From NCBI GenBank assembly GCA_023091735.1, contig JALKBU010000351.1, positions 1 through 46,330 of the forward strand: DNA of 46,330 nt. The letters run 5' to 3'. Position 1 is the first letter of the stretch, and every line of letters starts with the position of its first letter. The notes under the pieces were generated by a model. The model was not told the origin of the DNA. It made no database searches and saw nothing but the letters and a program-made list of their open reading frames with translations. Both the position numbers and the translations under genes were made by a program. Positions 28,280 through 38,300 of this stretch are shown one piece after another. The DNA comes from Trichomonas tenax (Eukaryota > Parabasalia > Trichomonadida > Trichomonadidae).

Positions 28280-30733
28280 TTAGCGAATAAGTGTGTTAAA
28301 TCTGTTGAGTTTGGCGCGAGAAGACTGATAATCCTTGGAAATCTGCTTTGCGATGACTGGTTTCTTCTTGCAGATTGTCTTGAGAGTGTTCTTCATTGAC
28401 TTGATCACCTCTTCATCGAACTCGAACTCCTCAAGTTCACTCTTCTTGAGGAGAAGGAGCTCAGCGAACATCTTGAGAGCAGGGACAGCGATGCAACCGA
28501 ATCTATCCAAGTCAGCGAGCATATCTACGAGATTCATGATAAGTTCGCCGACGAACTCGATCTCCGGCGAGAATGGCATCATTGAGATTAAAGAGCCGAG
28601 GATATCCTCGTCAACTTCGATTTCTGAGTTATTTGCGTAGACAGAGAAGACGAACTTAGCAACTGTTGGTATCATAGAAAGTCCTTCGTACTGGAAGTCC
28701 TCTTCTTCGGTGGCATTACCAACGAGCATGACAATGCTCTTGAGTGGGCCGATGAATTGCTCTGCTGGCTTAAGTGTGGCTGGATATGATGTGTTGATTG
28801 ATGTGAGGCATTCGAGGATGTTCTCAAGTTCCCCGAAATCGCCCTCTTTAACATGCTTGATTTGTTCCTTGATGATCTCGACGAGTTTCTTTGCGCCGTC
28901 CTCCTTGATAGCGCAAACTTCGATACCGGCGGAGATCGGCTCGAGAATGAGAGAGACTGAGTTCTTGTCGCTTTCGAGCCACTCAAGGAGCGTGTTGCAG
29001 ACAGACGCACCCTGGAGTGGATACTTCCTGATGAACTGAGAAAGGAAGAAGAAGTAAGAAGCGTCTGGTGGCAATAAATCGATTGGCTTAATACCATTGA
29101 GAGTCTTGAGTTCTCCCTTCATGATGTTCTGGACGAACGGCTCAACTTTGTCTGCTGGAATGGAGAACTTCTCGAGCATGTCGTTCAATGTGTGTATGAG
29201 CATGTTGAAGTCGTCTGAGTCCTCAACGATCTTAGCGCGAGCGGAGATGATCTCAAAAGCCCTGACAGCGCTTGGTAAAGGCAACTTCTGGAGAAGGCAC
29301 AAAACAGCAGCGCAGCCGTGTCCAACAACTTTGATGTCGGAGTCCTGAAGGAGCTCGAAGATGTGTTCTGTTGCTGGTGAAATGTGCTCATCGCTGCCGC
29401 CCTGGCCGATGAGTCTGCAGACATCAGTGAACATCATATTGCGCTCCTTTCTCGATGGAATTGCTTCATTGTTGTAGTTGGCCATGACCATGGAAATGAT
29501 TGTCTTGATATTCTGCTTTGTCTCCTGCGGGAAGTACTCCTGGCAGATGATGTGGAATGATGTGATCCATGGGAGAGCGATGAATGAATTTGAAGCAATA
29601 AGTTCAGCAACAATAGCGAGTGCATCTTTGTATGAATCCTCGATATAAGCCTCATCCTTTGAAGCGATATCAGAGAGAAGATCGATGCTGTGGGCTCTAA
29701 CAATAGCAGAACCGCTCTTCATGTGCTCGAGTGAGAAATCGAGAAGTTTCTGGATGATCTTGATGTCGACTTCCTCTTCATCGTGATGATGATGTTCGCA
29801 TTCTTCATCACCGCAGTTGCACTCATCGTCTTCTGGTGTGAGGACAACGCGGAGGAGCTTGAAGAAGTACTTTATGGCAGCATCAGTCTTGCACATGTCG
29901 ATGATGGAAAGAAGCTTTGAAAGATCCTCTGGGAAGATGTGGCACGCAACCATTGCGTATAATGCGTGAAATGCACACTTGACGAACGTAATATTGCTCT
30001 CGTTGAGTAAAGGAGCAACAGCATTAACCAATTCATCGAGAGCTGGGCACGCTTCCATATCGTGTTGGAAGTGGTCACAAAGATAATCTAAGAGACGTGC
30101 GCCTGCGACTTTGTGGAGCAAATCGCCCTTGAAAGCGTTATTGAGGTACTCGAGGATGGTTGGAAGCATTTCTGGAAGCAAATCACAGAGATCGTTGAGA
30201 ATTGGAGAGATACAAAGTGCTGCAGCAACGAATTTATCTGAATTGAGATGATCGATGTAAACTTTGACGAATTCTGGTAATGCGTCCACTTCGATCGTAT
30301 CAAGAAGGACGTCGTCGAAGTTGTTGAGGAAATCATTTGGAATTTCGTTCTTTTCTTTGATCATTGCGTCAACAATTTCAATTCCTGCTTTCACGATTGC
30401 GACATCGTTCTGAAGTGTTGTGAATTGGAGTGCTATGATGAGTGGAATGAATGCCTTAGAGCGCTCATCTGTAGAAAGAGAAGAATCGCCTGATTTCTTG
30501 ATAAGCTCATTGAGCTTTGGAACGTCTGTCTTTCTGAAGTCAGGGACCCTCTCCGAGTACTGCTGGAACACTTCGAAGTACATATCCAAGTTTTTCGTAG
30601 AAGATTGAGCGACATCGAGCAATAAGTCCCAAAGTTTAACATCATCGAGATTTTCTGGCTTCGAGGCGTTCTCGTCACTGCTGATGAATTCTGCGAGTGC
30701 TTTAAACGTCTCTGTGCGAAGTTCAAGCGACAT
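28280..30733 (-). CDS. HEAT/ARM-repeat protein with a Cys/His patch
   Basis: An 817-aa, very acidic protein made almost wholly of paired amphipathic helices, read as HEAT or armadillo repeats; regular spacing of LL, LLxxI and Pro-led helices is visible throughout. Near residue 303-320 is an unusual ECNCGDEECEHHHHDEEE patch in a loop, which could bind a metal. The C-terminus is basic (CKKKPVIAKQISKDYQSS). Importin-beta and other scaffolds have this architecture, but no family signature is clear, so no function is assigned. Codon use is strongly biased toward C/G-ending codons, suggesting high expression. Its 3' end faces that of the SPAG17-like gene, about 50 bp away. Confidence 0.75.
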   Translation of the reverse strand: MSLELRTETFKALAEFISSDENASKPENLDDVKLWDLLLDVAQSSTKNLDMYFEVFQQYSERVPDFRKTDVPKLNELIKKSGDSSLSTDERSKAFIPLIIALQFTTLQNDVAIVKAGIEIVDAMIKEKNEIPNDFLNNFDDVLLDTIEVDALPEFVKVYIDHLNSDKFVAAALCISPILNDLCDLLPEMLPTILEYLNNAFKGDLLHKVAGARLLDYLCDHFQHDMEACPALDELVNAVAPLLNESNITFVKCAFHALYAMVACHIFPEDLSKLLSIIDMCKTDAAIKYFFKLLRVVLTPEDDECNCGDEECEHHHHDEEEVDIKIIQKLLDFSLEHMKSGSAIVRAHSIDLLSDIASKDEAYIEDSYKDALAIVAELIASNSFIALPWITSFHIICQEYFPQETKQNIKTIISMVMANYNNEAIPSRKERNMMFTDVCRLIGQGGSDEHISPATEHIFELLQDSDIKVVGHGCAAVLCLLQKLPLPSAVRAFEIISARAKIVEDSDDFNMLIHTLNDMLEKFSIPADKVEPFVQNIMKGELKTLNGIKPIDLLPPDASYFFFLSQFIRKYPLQGASVCNTLLEWLESDKNSVSLILEPISAGIEVCAIKEDGAKKLVEIIKEQIKHVKEGDFGELENILECLTSINTSYPATLKPAEQFIGPLKSIVMLVGNATEEEDFQYEGLSMIPTVAKFVFSVYANNSEIEVDEDILGSLISMMPFSPEIEFVGELIMNLVDMLADLDRFGCIAVPALKMFAELLLLKKSELEEFEFDEEVIKSMKNTLKTICKKKPVIAKQISKDYQSSRAKLNRFNTLIR

Positions 30734-31389
30734 TTTTGAAATTTTGATTTTTTTGTGTCTCTAATTTTTTTTGATGGGTTTTGACTTCATATTATGATTC
30801 TTCTCAATGTGTAGTCCAAAATTATAAAAAATTTGGAAATATGTTTGATTTTTCATTTTTCAAATTTCAAAATTTTGTCTTTGAAGCATCATTTTTGTTA
30901 ATTTAAATCCTAAATCTTCTATGCTATTGAAATGTGACATTAAAAATATTACATCAGTATTGATTTTTTCTCGGATTCGTGCAAAGCGGCATAACTTGCT
31001 CTGCACTTCATTAATTTCAATTAATCATATATAATTAATATTACAACTAAGTTTTCTATAATGCTGATTTGAAGAAAATACTTTCTTAGTTGTTAATGCC
31101 GATATTAAAGTATTTTAAACAATACATCATCGAAAATATAAAAACATATCCAGAAATCAAACAACATCATGTCTAGACATAAATGCTTTAATATCTTTAG
31201 ATTCTATACTATGAATATTGATTTACGTTACACATTTTGAAAATTGATGAATTTTCATATAAATATATTTTATAATTCAAGAATTGTGACTTCTAAATCA
31301 ATTGATATGATAGTGTGAATTCTATATAAAACAGTAAAGATGTGTTTTTGATTTCATGATCATTCTTTAATAAATTACAAACAATAATA
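30734..31389. other. Gene-free spacer
   Basis: A+T-rich; no gene, motif copy or repeat supported. Confidence 0.4.
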
Positions 31390-32928
31390 TTATTTCAAAA
31401 GTTGTCGAATTTTGTCAAATAAAGTTTTGTCGATAGAATAAGCGATTGGCGTCACAGACCAATCAAATGAATTCAAGTCACCATCTACTACGCTCCTTTC
31501 TTTCTTATTGTATAATAGGAATGGCGGTAGAACAATGAGTTTGTCCGAATTATTGCCAATTACTGCATTGATGAAATCAGCCACATATCCATATCCTTTA
31601 GAAACAATGTTGAAAAAGATCAGATTCATGACGTCTGGAGGCAACAATGGTGGCTCTGCAGCAAACAACTTTTGAACACATGACACGGCTCTTTTTAAGA
31701 GCATTGTGATGTTATTCTGTGATTCAAATGACGAAATTTTCCAAGTATAATTTTTGTGGAAAAGTCCCATTTTCGATGCAAAAAGTTTGTGTGATGCAAT
31801 CTGTCTCGTGTATAATGCTGAAAGAACAATAGGATTAACTGATGTAATCCATTCATCGACTGTTTCTGCTTTCACGAATATTCTATTTGTTATAAAAATT
31901 CCTGAATCAAGAAAATATTTGATTTGCATCGAAAATAGCTTCATTTTCTTATATTTTGCTGATGGATTGATAGCAAACGCGATAGTATTATCTTTGCTCG
32001 CTGATTTGATGTCATATTCGAATTTCCTTTCTTGAAGATTCTTTTCGAAATTAGAGAATGAAATCCAACAAATTTCGAAACCTTCTGAAAGCATTATTGA
32101 CGATTTAACTTCACCCTGAGGCTCTTCAAAACATAAAGAAACGTATCTTATTAATGATTGATTGACAATCGGAGATATTATGAAAGAAAAATTCGATTCA
32201 TTTGCGTTATTAATTAAGGTTTGAGGAACTGCTTCTCCTTGTTGTATGAATATGCTGTGGATTTTGAATTTGATGTTGTGAATAACAGGAATTGAAAAAG
32301 AATGAAACAGAAGCAGAGATGAAATATGTTCCTCACGAAGTTGATCGATAAAGTCTGTAAATGAAGTAGAATTCATGCTATTTTTGTTGAGTTGGTCAAT
32401 CAATGGATTGATTTCTTCGAAAATTTCTTGTATTTCGTTCACGTCAAAATAATATTGAGAATCCGGATAAAAAAGTTGCTCAAATGCAATATGCAGCATA
32501 CCTCTACGCTTGTGGATATAAATCGGGCATTGACAAAGTAATATAATCATGATTTTCGCATTTTGTAAGTGAAAAGAAGTGATTTGCGATGCTAAAACAA
32601 AAAAAATATCGTGTAGTGTCGCTTCTAGAATGGATAAGTCGAATACTAAACAAAACAAACGTGAAATTTCATTAGTTTTTGAATTTATTTTGTAATCGAG
32701 TGAATATAATGTAGTATCTTCTTCATAGAACTTAACGGGATCACATATGGGACAGCATCCTGTTTGTGGTGTCCGAAAAGCACCACATTTTTGGCAAATA
32801 TCCGAATTCGGAACGATTAACTTTGGATTTTTCTCATTCGGCATTGTCAACATCGCTCCCCACATTTTGAACTGCGGTTGCATGGAGTCAGGAAACAAAT
32901 ATGTTGAAGAGGGATAAACCTGACACAT
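31390..32928 (-). CDS. Divergent Sec23/Sec24-type protein
   Basis: A 512-aa protein. Residues 1-65 look like the start of Sec23/Sec24: VYPSS, then a region ending in a compact zinc finger CQKCGAF...CCPIC (about 45-63) where the family has two CxxC pairs, then FCLVFDLS (about 91-98), the position of the trunk domain's first strand. The central part is beta-rich; around residues 270-400 the order (a short beta segment, then ALYTRQIASHKLFA) resembles the COPII trunk-helical transition. LPPFLLYNKK near the C-terminus fits the gelsolin-like end. Sec23 and Sec24 form the COPII inner coat on ER exit sites. It is short (family 750-1000 aa) and very diverged, so this is a tentative family call. Confidence 0.5.
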   Translation of the reverse strand: MCQVYPSSTYLFPDSMQPQFKMWGAMLTMPNEKNPKLIVPNSDICQKCGAFRTPQTGCCPICDPVKFYEEDTTLYSLDYKINSKTNEISRLFCLVFDLSILEATLHDIFFVLASQITSFHLQNAKIMIILLCQCPIYIHKRRGMLHIAFEQLFYPDSQYYFDVNEIQEIFEEINPLIDQLNKNSMNSTSFTDFIDQLREEHISSLLLFHSFSIPVIHNIKFKIHSIFIQQGEAVPQTLINNANESNFSFIISPIVNQSLIRYVSLCFEEPQGEVKSSIMLSEGFEICWISFSNFEKNLQERKFEYDIKSASKDNTIAFAINPSAKYKKMKLFSMQIKYFLDSGIFITNRIFVKAETVDEWITSVNPIVLSALYTRQIASHKLFASKMGLFHKNYTWKISSFESQNNITMLLKRAVSCVQKLFAAEPPLLPPDVMNLIFFNIVSKGYGYVADFINAVIGNNSDKLIVLPPFLLYNKKERSVVDGDLNSFDWSVTPIAYSIDKTLFDKIRQLLK

Positions 32929-33318
32929 AAAAAATAAATAAAAAAGTCATGAAAAAATATAGAGGGTCTAATTTTTATAATGTTTTTTTTTTCATGTTAT
33001 AAAACTTATTTAACAATCACCAAAATGCCTAGTTGCTTAGATTCGTTCCAAAAAACTATGCGTTTGATTAGTTAGTATTATACAGCATGTTATATCAAAT
33101 ATTTCATATAATAACAATATCATTCATTGTAATCATTGAATTCAAATATATAGAATGAGTATTCTTTAATTAAAAAGAATGTTAATATTGATATATTGAA
33201 AAATACAATTGATTGTGCGATATGTAGATTACTATATATATTCAAGATATAGTTCAATAGATATGTACGTAACATGATTGAATGCTTTATACAAACAAAT
33301 TAAACATATAATAAAGAA
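32929..33318. other. Gene-free spacer
   Basis: A+T-rich with no supported gene or repeat. Confidence 0.4.
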
Positions 33319-33921
33319 TTATTCCGCCCATTTTCCGATATCTTCGATATTGTCAATAAATGTATCAAGTGCAGCATCGAGACCAGCCTCTGGTGGCGTT
33401 CCAAGAACAAGAGTTTTCGTTGTTTTTCTTGGATATTGCTTCTCAGGAGATTTTCTAATTTTATAGACTGGTTCTCTGTGCTTATGTTCGTGCTTTTTCT
33501 GTTTCGGTTTAAATCCGAACGAAATATCGGCTTCAGTCATTAGATTTAGTGGTGCTGTTGGTTTGAAATCTGAAAGTTCATTGTTTCGTGATTTTCTTCG
33601 CTCTTCCTTGTTGTTGACTTCAACAACAGTAATTTTTGGATCAATACGATGTGGCTGAGTGATTTTTGGATATGATTGGATTAAATTTTCTTCAAAATCG
33701 AGATCTGGTTGAGGTGGATAGAATCTGACTGGACTTAGTGCTTTCCTCGCTAAGTTATCAAGGTATTTTGTTTCACTTCGAAGATCATCAAGCGACCATC
33801 TCGGCTTGTGATGATGTTTGTGATATGTTTTCTCCGGCGTTACCGAGTGCCTTGCTAGTTTTGTTTGTAAACGAGCGAATTCGAGTTCTAGAAGTTGAAA
33901 TTCTTTGTCTTTGGAATACAT
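33319..33921 (-). CDS. Unknown 200-aa basic, disordered protein
   Basis: I do not recognise a family. Residues 1-25 form a short helix (DKEFQLLELEFARLQTKLAR). Next come Lys/His-rich blocks (YHKHHHKPRW near 33-42, KQKKHEHKHREP near 140-152), Pro-rich tracts and an acidic helical end (LDAALDTFIDNIEDIGKWAE). It is probably largely disordered. The start is supported by an initiator TCATT just upstream (4-nt leader). Three TGACRYGTAAA-type motifs lie 30, 49 and 68 bp upstream at exact 19-bp spacing. Confidence 0.7.
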   Translation of the reverse strand: MYSKDKEFQLLELEFARLQTKLARHSVTPEKTYHKHHHKPRWSLDDLRSETKYLDNLARKALSPVRFYPPQPDLDFEENLIQSYPKITQPHRIDPKITVVEVNNKEERRKSRNNELSDFKPTAPLNLMTEADISFGFKPKQKKHEHKHREPVYKIRKSPEKQYPRKTTKTLVLGTPPEAGLDAALDTFIDNIEDIGKWAE

Positions 33922-33950
33922 TAATGAAAAATTCTAAACGGCAAATTCTT

Positions 33951-33999
33951 TGATATGTAAATTGAAATATGACAAATAAATTGATTTTTGACATGTAAA
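33951..33999 (+). promoter_or_regulatory. Three motif copies at exact 19-bp steps
   Basis: TGATATGTAAA (33951), TGACAAATAAA (33970) and the exact TGACATGTAAA (33989) start 19 bp apart. They lie 30 bp upstream of the 200-aa gene start, in the orientation opposite to that gene. Confidence 0.5.
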
Positions 34000-34086
34000 A
34001 AAATCATATTTTAGAGAGACATAATATATTTATTACTAACATGTACATGATGGTTTTGGGTTGAAGGTGACTGAAAATCAAAGACA

Positions 34087-34554
34087 TTAATTATCAAAAT
34101 TGACGATCTCATGAATTGTATTTTGAAATACTTCGTAAGTTCTTTCGGATGTTCCAATGTCGACATTTGTGCGCTCTATATCAAGATAAATCGAAGATAA
34201 ATTTGGTGGATGTGCAATTGATTCATCAACATCATTAATAGACATTGCAATACCAAGCAGTGAACTAAATACTCTCTCATTCGATGTGAGTGATCTCTCA
34301 ATCATTGCTTGCATTTTATTTGATTCATCAGGAGTATAATTTCCTGGTAACGATGCAGCGAACAAAACATCCTTGAACCCTGCAAACTCTTCGGGTCTAA
34401 ATTGAGGAATTTGGTCACGAACATCTGGTGTATTTATTTTTGGAGGCGGTGGAGGAGGTGGAGGCTGTATATTTTGGTTGTAGTTGTTTCTCGGTCTGTT
34501 TGGATTGTTGTGATTGTGCTGCTGATGTCTTGGTCCGTTCCTTGGATTGTACAT
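34087..34554 (-). CDS. Unknown 155-aa Asn/Pro-rich protein
   Basis: Start taken at the ATG at 34554, since the frame extends further only by a non-ATG codon. Residues 1-40 are Asn/His/Arg-rich and end in a run of eight prolines, a low-complexity region that could bind profilin, SH3-like or RNA partners. Residues about 45-155 are an ordered, mostly helical domain (FRPEEFAGFKDVLFAASL, ...DVDESIAHPPNLSSIYLDIERTNVDI...) without a family I recognise. An exact TGACATGTAAA copy lies 37 bp upstream, in gene sense. No membrane segment. Confidence 0.65.
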   Translation of the reverse strand: MYNPRNGPRHQQHNHNNPNRPRNNYNQNIQPPPPPPPPKINTPDVRDQIPQFRPEEFAGFKDVLFAASLPGNYTPDESNKMQAMIERSLTSNERVFSSLLGIAMSINDVDESIAHPPNLSSIYLDIERTNVDIGTSERTYEVFQNTIHEIVNFDN

Positions 34555-34590
34555 CCAAAAATTTTTGCTTGTAAACACAAAATAATTAAT

Positions 34591-34601
34591 TTTACATGTC
34601 A
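34591..34601 (-). promoter_or_regulatory. TGACRYGTAAA motif upstream of 155-aa gene
   Basis: Exact copy, 37 bp before the ATG, in the sense of the gene. Confidence 0.45.
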
Positions 34602-35365
34602 AAATTTATCTTTCTTCGATAAATTCATCCAAAACTTATTATTGAGAGCTAGTATCGAAGTTTTATACTCCAGTAATTGTATACTATATAAGAGAATAGT
34701 AATGATATTTTTAATCTTCGCAGAAAAAATAAAAATACCTTAACAAAACATTGAAAATTGATGAAAATCATTTTTCATCAACAAAATAGCAATTTCCAAA
34801 TCAAGCAATAATCTTATATTTTAGATAAGAATCTTAATCTATCAAATTGAAAGCAAAATATCAATTATTTTGTAAAAGTAATTTATATTATTCATTATAT
34901 TATCTTTATGGTAAATGGATTTGAAGAGCTTGTGTCAAGCCTCCTAAATATAAGTTGCTGGCTTATGTTATATGAATGGAAATTTTACTAGTTCTTCAAA
35001 CGAGGACATTTGCTTGACCATTAGATTTTTCTGAGCCTAAAGTGAATGCTGATCGAATGTGACAATATGATGAAAAACCAAATTTCGTTATTAACAAAAC
35101 CCTCTAGAGAGCTTTACACATCAATAGAATGACGAAGCTCTATAATATCTCTCATTAAAAAGTCGTCCAAATCCTAATTTTAATTTATCAATAAAAATCA
35201 AATCTCAAGTTTTAAGGATCAAAATTTTGCCAGTATTATATATAGTTCAAGAAATGAATAAGCGTATGGTTCAAAGGGATAAAATATTTTTTTCAAATAG
35301 AATTGAGAAGTTTACAAATAGACAATTTTTAATCACGTTTACAATAAACTATTTATTAACAAAGA
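34602..35365. other. Gene-free divergent spacer
   Basis: Separates the minus-strand 155-aa gene from plus-strand IFT121. A+T-rich. An upstream frame (35227-35499) overlaps the IFT121 start in another frame and is not credible. Confidence 0.4.
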
Positions 35366-38300
35366 ATGTCTTCTTTCCGCGTTTTCCTTTCCAAGAAGAT
35401 GAAATCTTCGAACCAAAATCCGATGCTGAAGATGTCCTGGAACAAGGCAAACGGCCTTATCGCAGGAGGATACTCGGATGGTATGGTTTCAATATTTAAT
35501 GTTACACCAGCACGTGATTCGCCAGGATCCGTGCAGGTCGATACTGTAGAAGTTTTAAATCAACATCAAAAACGCATTACAACGCTCGCTTGGTCCGATA
35601 ACGGAAGACAGATCGGAACAGGTGACTCTTCTGGTAAAATTGCATTCTACACGAAAAAGGAGAAGGGATGGAAGAACACAGTTATAAATTCATCCGTCAA
35701 TGCTTCTGTTAACTGCATCGTTTGGACAAAAAATAATAAATTAGCCGCAATCGCATACCAAGACTGCACACTTGCGTGCGTCGGCCTCGACGGCAACTTA
35801 AACTGGTCAAACTCAATGCGTCAAGTTCTTGAATTCCTCGAATGGTCTCCAAACTCGAAGATCATCCTCGGTGGTACTGCTTACGGTGAAGTTTTGATCA
35901 TTGACTCAAGAGGTGTCGAAACAAACACTGTTCCTCTTCCATGCCTTTCTAACACAAAATCTGAACCAAAACTCGTCGCCCTTGAGTGGCACAAGCGGGC
36001 AGAATACGGTCTTCTCATCGCCTTCCAGGGTGGTAACATCCAACTCATGAGAAATGAATCAGATTCTCAGCCATTTGCGATTTCGATGGATCTTGAGATT
36101 TCTGCTGCTACATGGTTCAAGAGCGGTTCATCTTTCGTCATCGCAGGCACAAAACCGAACGGAAAGCCAGTCGCAATCTTCTTCACATCTCACGGTGATA
36201 ATATTCGCGAACTTGAATTACAGGGAAAAGAAATTCATGCTATTTCTCTTGACCCAACAGATACATCTCTTGCTATTGCTTCAGATCATCATTTCTGCCT
36301 CGCACAGATCGTTCCTTCAATTATTTGGGGATACACGAACAATGTTCTTTGCTACTGCTACTCAAAAAGCAACGACGACATTTTCACTGCAATTTTGTTC
36401 AACCGCAAATCAGAAGAAAAGCGCATTCAAACATTCCGCGATTTAGTCACTCTTTCAGGTCACTCAGGCTTCTTCACGTTCACAACAAAGGCCGGTGCCG
36501 ATGAGTCAATCATCACAGTCACAAATACGATCGGTGTCGTTATCACAACAGCGCATGTCAACATAGTCCCATTCCACTCGACATCCTATGGCCAGACAGT
36601 CGCTCTCATCTCACAGAACAAGGTCTGCGTCTGGAGATTCCAGGAAGATGAGAATCCACAGGTTATCGATTTCAACGAAGTTGTTAACACGGCACATCTC
36701 ACAGCAAAGAATCTCTACATTTCTGCTGGTTCTCAGATCGTTGTTCTCGACATGCCGTCACTCGCAGAAGTTACTCGCTACACAATCAACTTCGCTTGCG
36801 AGACAATCGACGTTTCATGCGACGGATCGATCCTTTCGTTGAACGATGCATATGGCACAGTCCAATTCTTCAGCACCGAGGACAAGAGAATTGTCGGCCC
36901 AGCATGCAAGGAAGTTTGGGCTTCTGCATGGTCTACGGATTCTCCAGAACAGTTCGCTGCTCTTGAGCGCCAGAAGCTTGTTGTTTTCAACGACCTTGAG
37001 TCAGAAGATCCTGTTTCCTGCTTGTCACACATTGCAGACTTCTCAGATCTCGAGATCCTTACAATCGACCTCATCTGGCTTCTCAAGGACCCAATGAATC
37101 CATCTTCTCGCTACTTCAGAACACACCAGACAAAGCAGCTCAGACAGTTGCATCAGATGCTCAGCGCTCGTCCAGAGACATCAGTCGAGGACATCTTCGC
37201 ATTTGCCAAGAAGGAGAACAAGACAAAGATCTGGGATGCATTCGCTGAAACAGCTATGCTCGAAATGAACTTCTCACTGACAGAGCGCTGCTACCTCGAA
37301 ACAACAAACTACCGCGGTTTGCAGTTCATCAAGCGTATCCGCACAGTTAAGGATCCAAACATTCAGAAGGCCCAAGTTTACTCATATCTTGGCCGCTTCG
37401 ATGAAGCAGAGTCCATCTATCTCAGTATGGATAGACTCGATCTCGCTGTCGAAATGCGTCGCGCCATAGGTGACTTCCACCACGTTATCAAGATCATGGG
37501 TAATGGTATTGGTGATGATGAAACAACTGCTGCAGCATACACAGCCGTCGGTGATGAGCTCTGTGAAGGTGCTCACTGGTCAGAGGCTACAATTGCATAC
37601 TCACAAGCTCGCAACGACGAAAAGCTCATGAAGGCAAGATTCTTGGCTCGTGACTACGAAGGCTTGGAGCGTTTGATGATGTCATTACCAGCCTCATCTC
37701 CACTCTTACACAAGATTGGTGAGATGTTTGTGTCTATCGGTGCCATCGATGATGCTGTCACAGCGTTCACATCTGCTGGCGACATCACTGCTGCCATCGA
37801 TGCCTGCGCAAGAATGAACCACTGGAAGCCAGCTCTCAGGTTAGCAAGCAAGGGTAGGAACGAGGAAATCAGAGCCCGTATGGTCAAGTATGCACAAAAC
37901 TTGATCGACAATGGTCAGCGCGCGTCAGCTGTCGACTTCTACGTCAGAGCAGGCTTGAATGTCGAAGCAGCAAGGCTTTTGCTTAAGGAGGGTGATACAA
38001 TCTTAGCCCAGGGCGAAGATTTCATCAGCGCCAAGATGTGCTACATTTTCGCCGGTATCCAGCTCGAAAACCACAGAAAGGGTGCTTTCGATGGTTCTGC
38101 AACAGCCGAAGAGAGACTCGATGGCTTGATGAAGGAAGATGAAGTCACAACAAGCGGCTTACACAGAGATGTTTGGCGCAAGGCAGAAGGTGTTCACTAT
38201 CTCCTTTTGGCCAACAGATTCTTCCAGCAGAGGCGCATGAAGGAGGCACTCATTGCCGCATGCAGAGTATTCGATGACTACTCTGATGTTGTTGGGGAGA

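Noticed and set aside
35227..35499. Upstream frame overlapping IFT121
   Set aside because: Non-ATG start, different frame from IFT121 and no family match; IFT121's own start motif fits the family.
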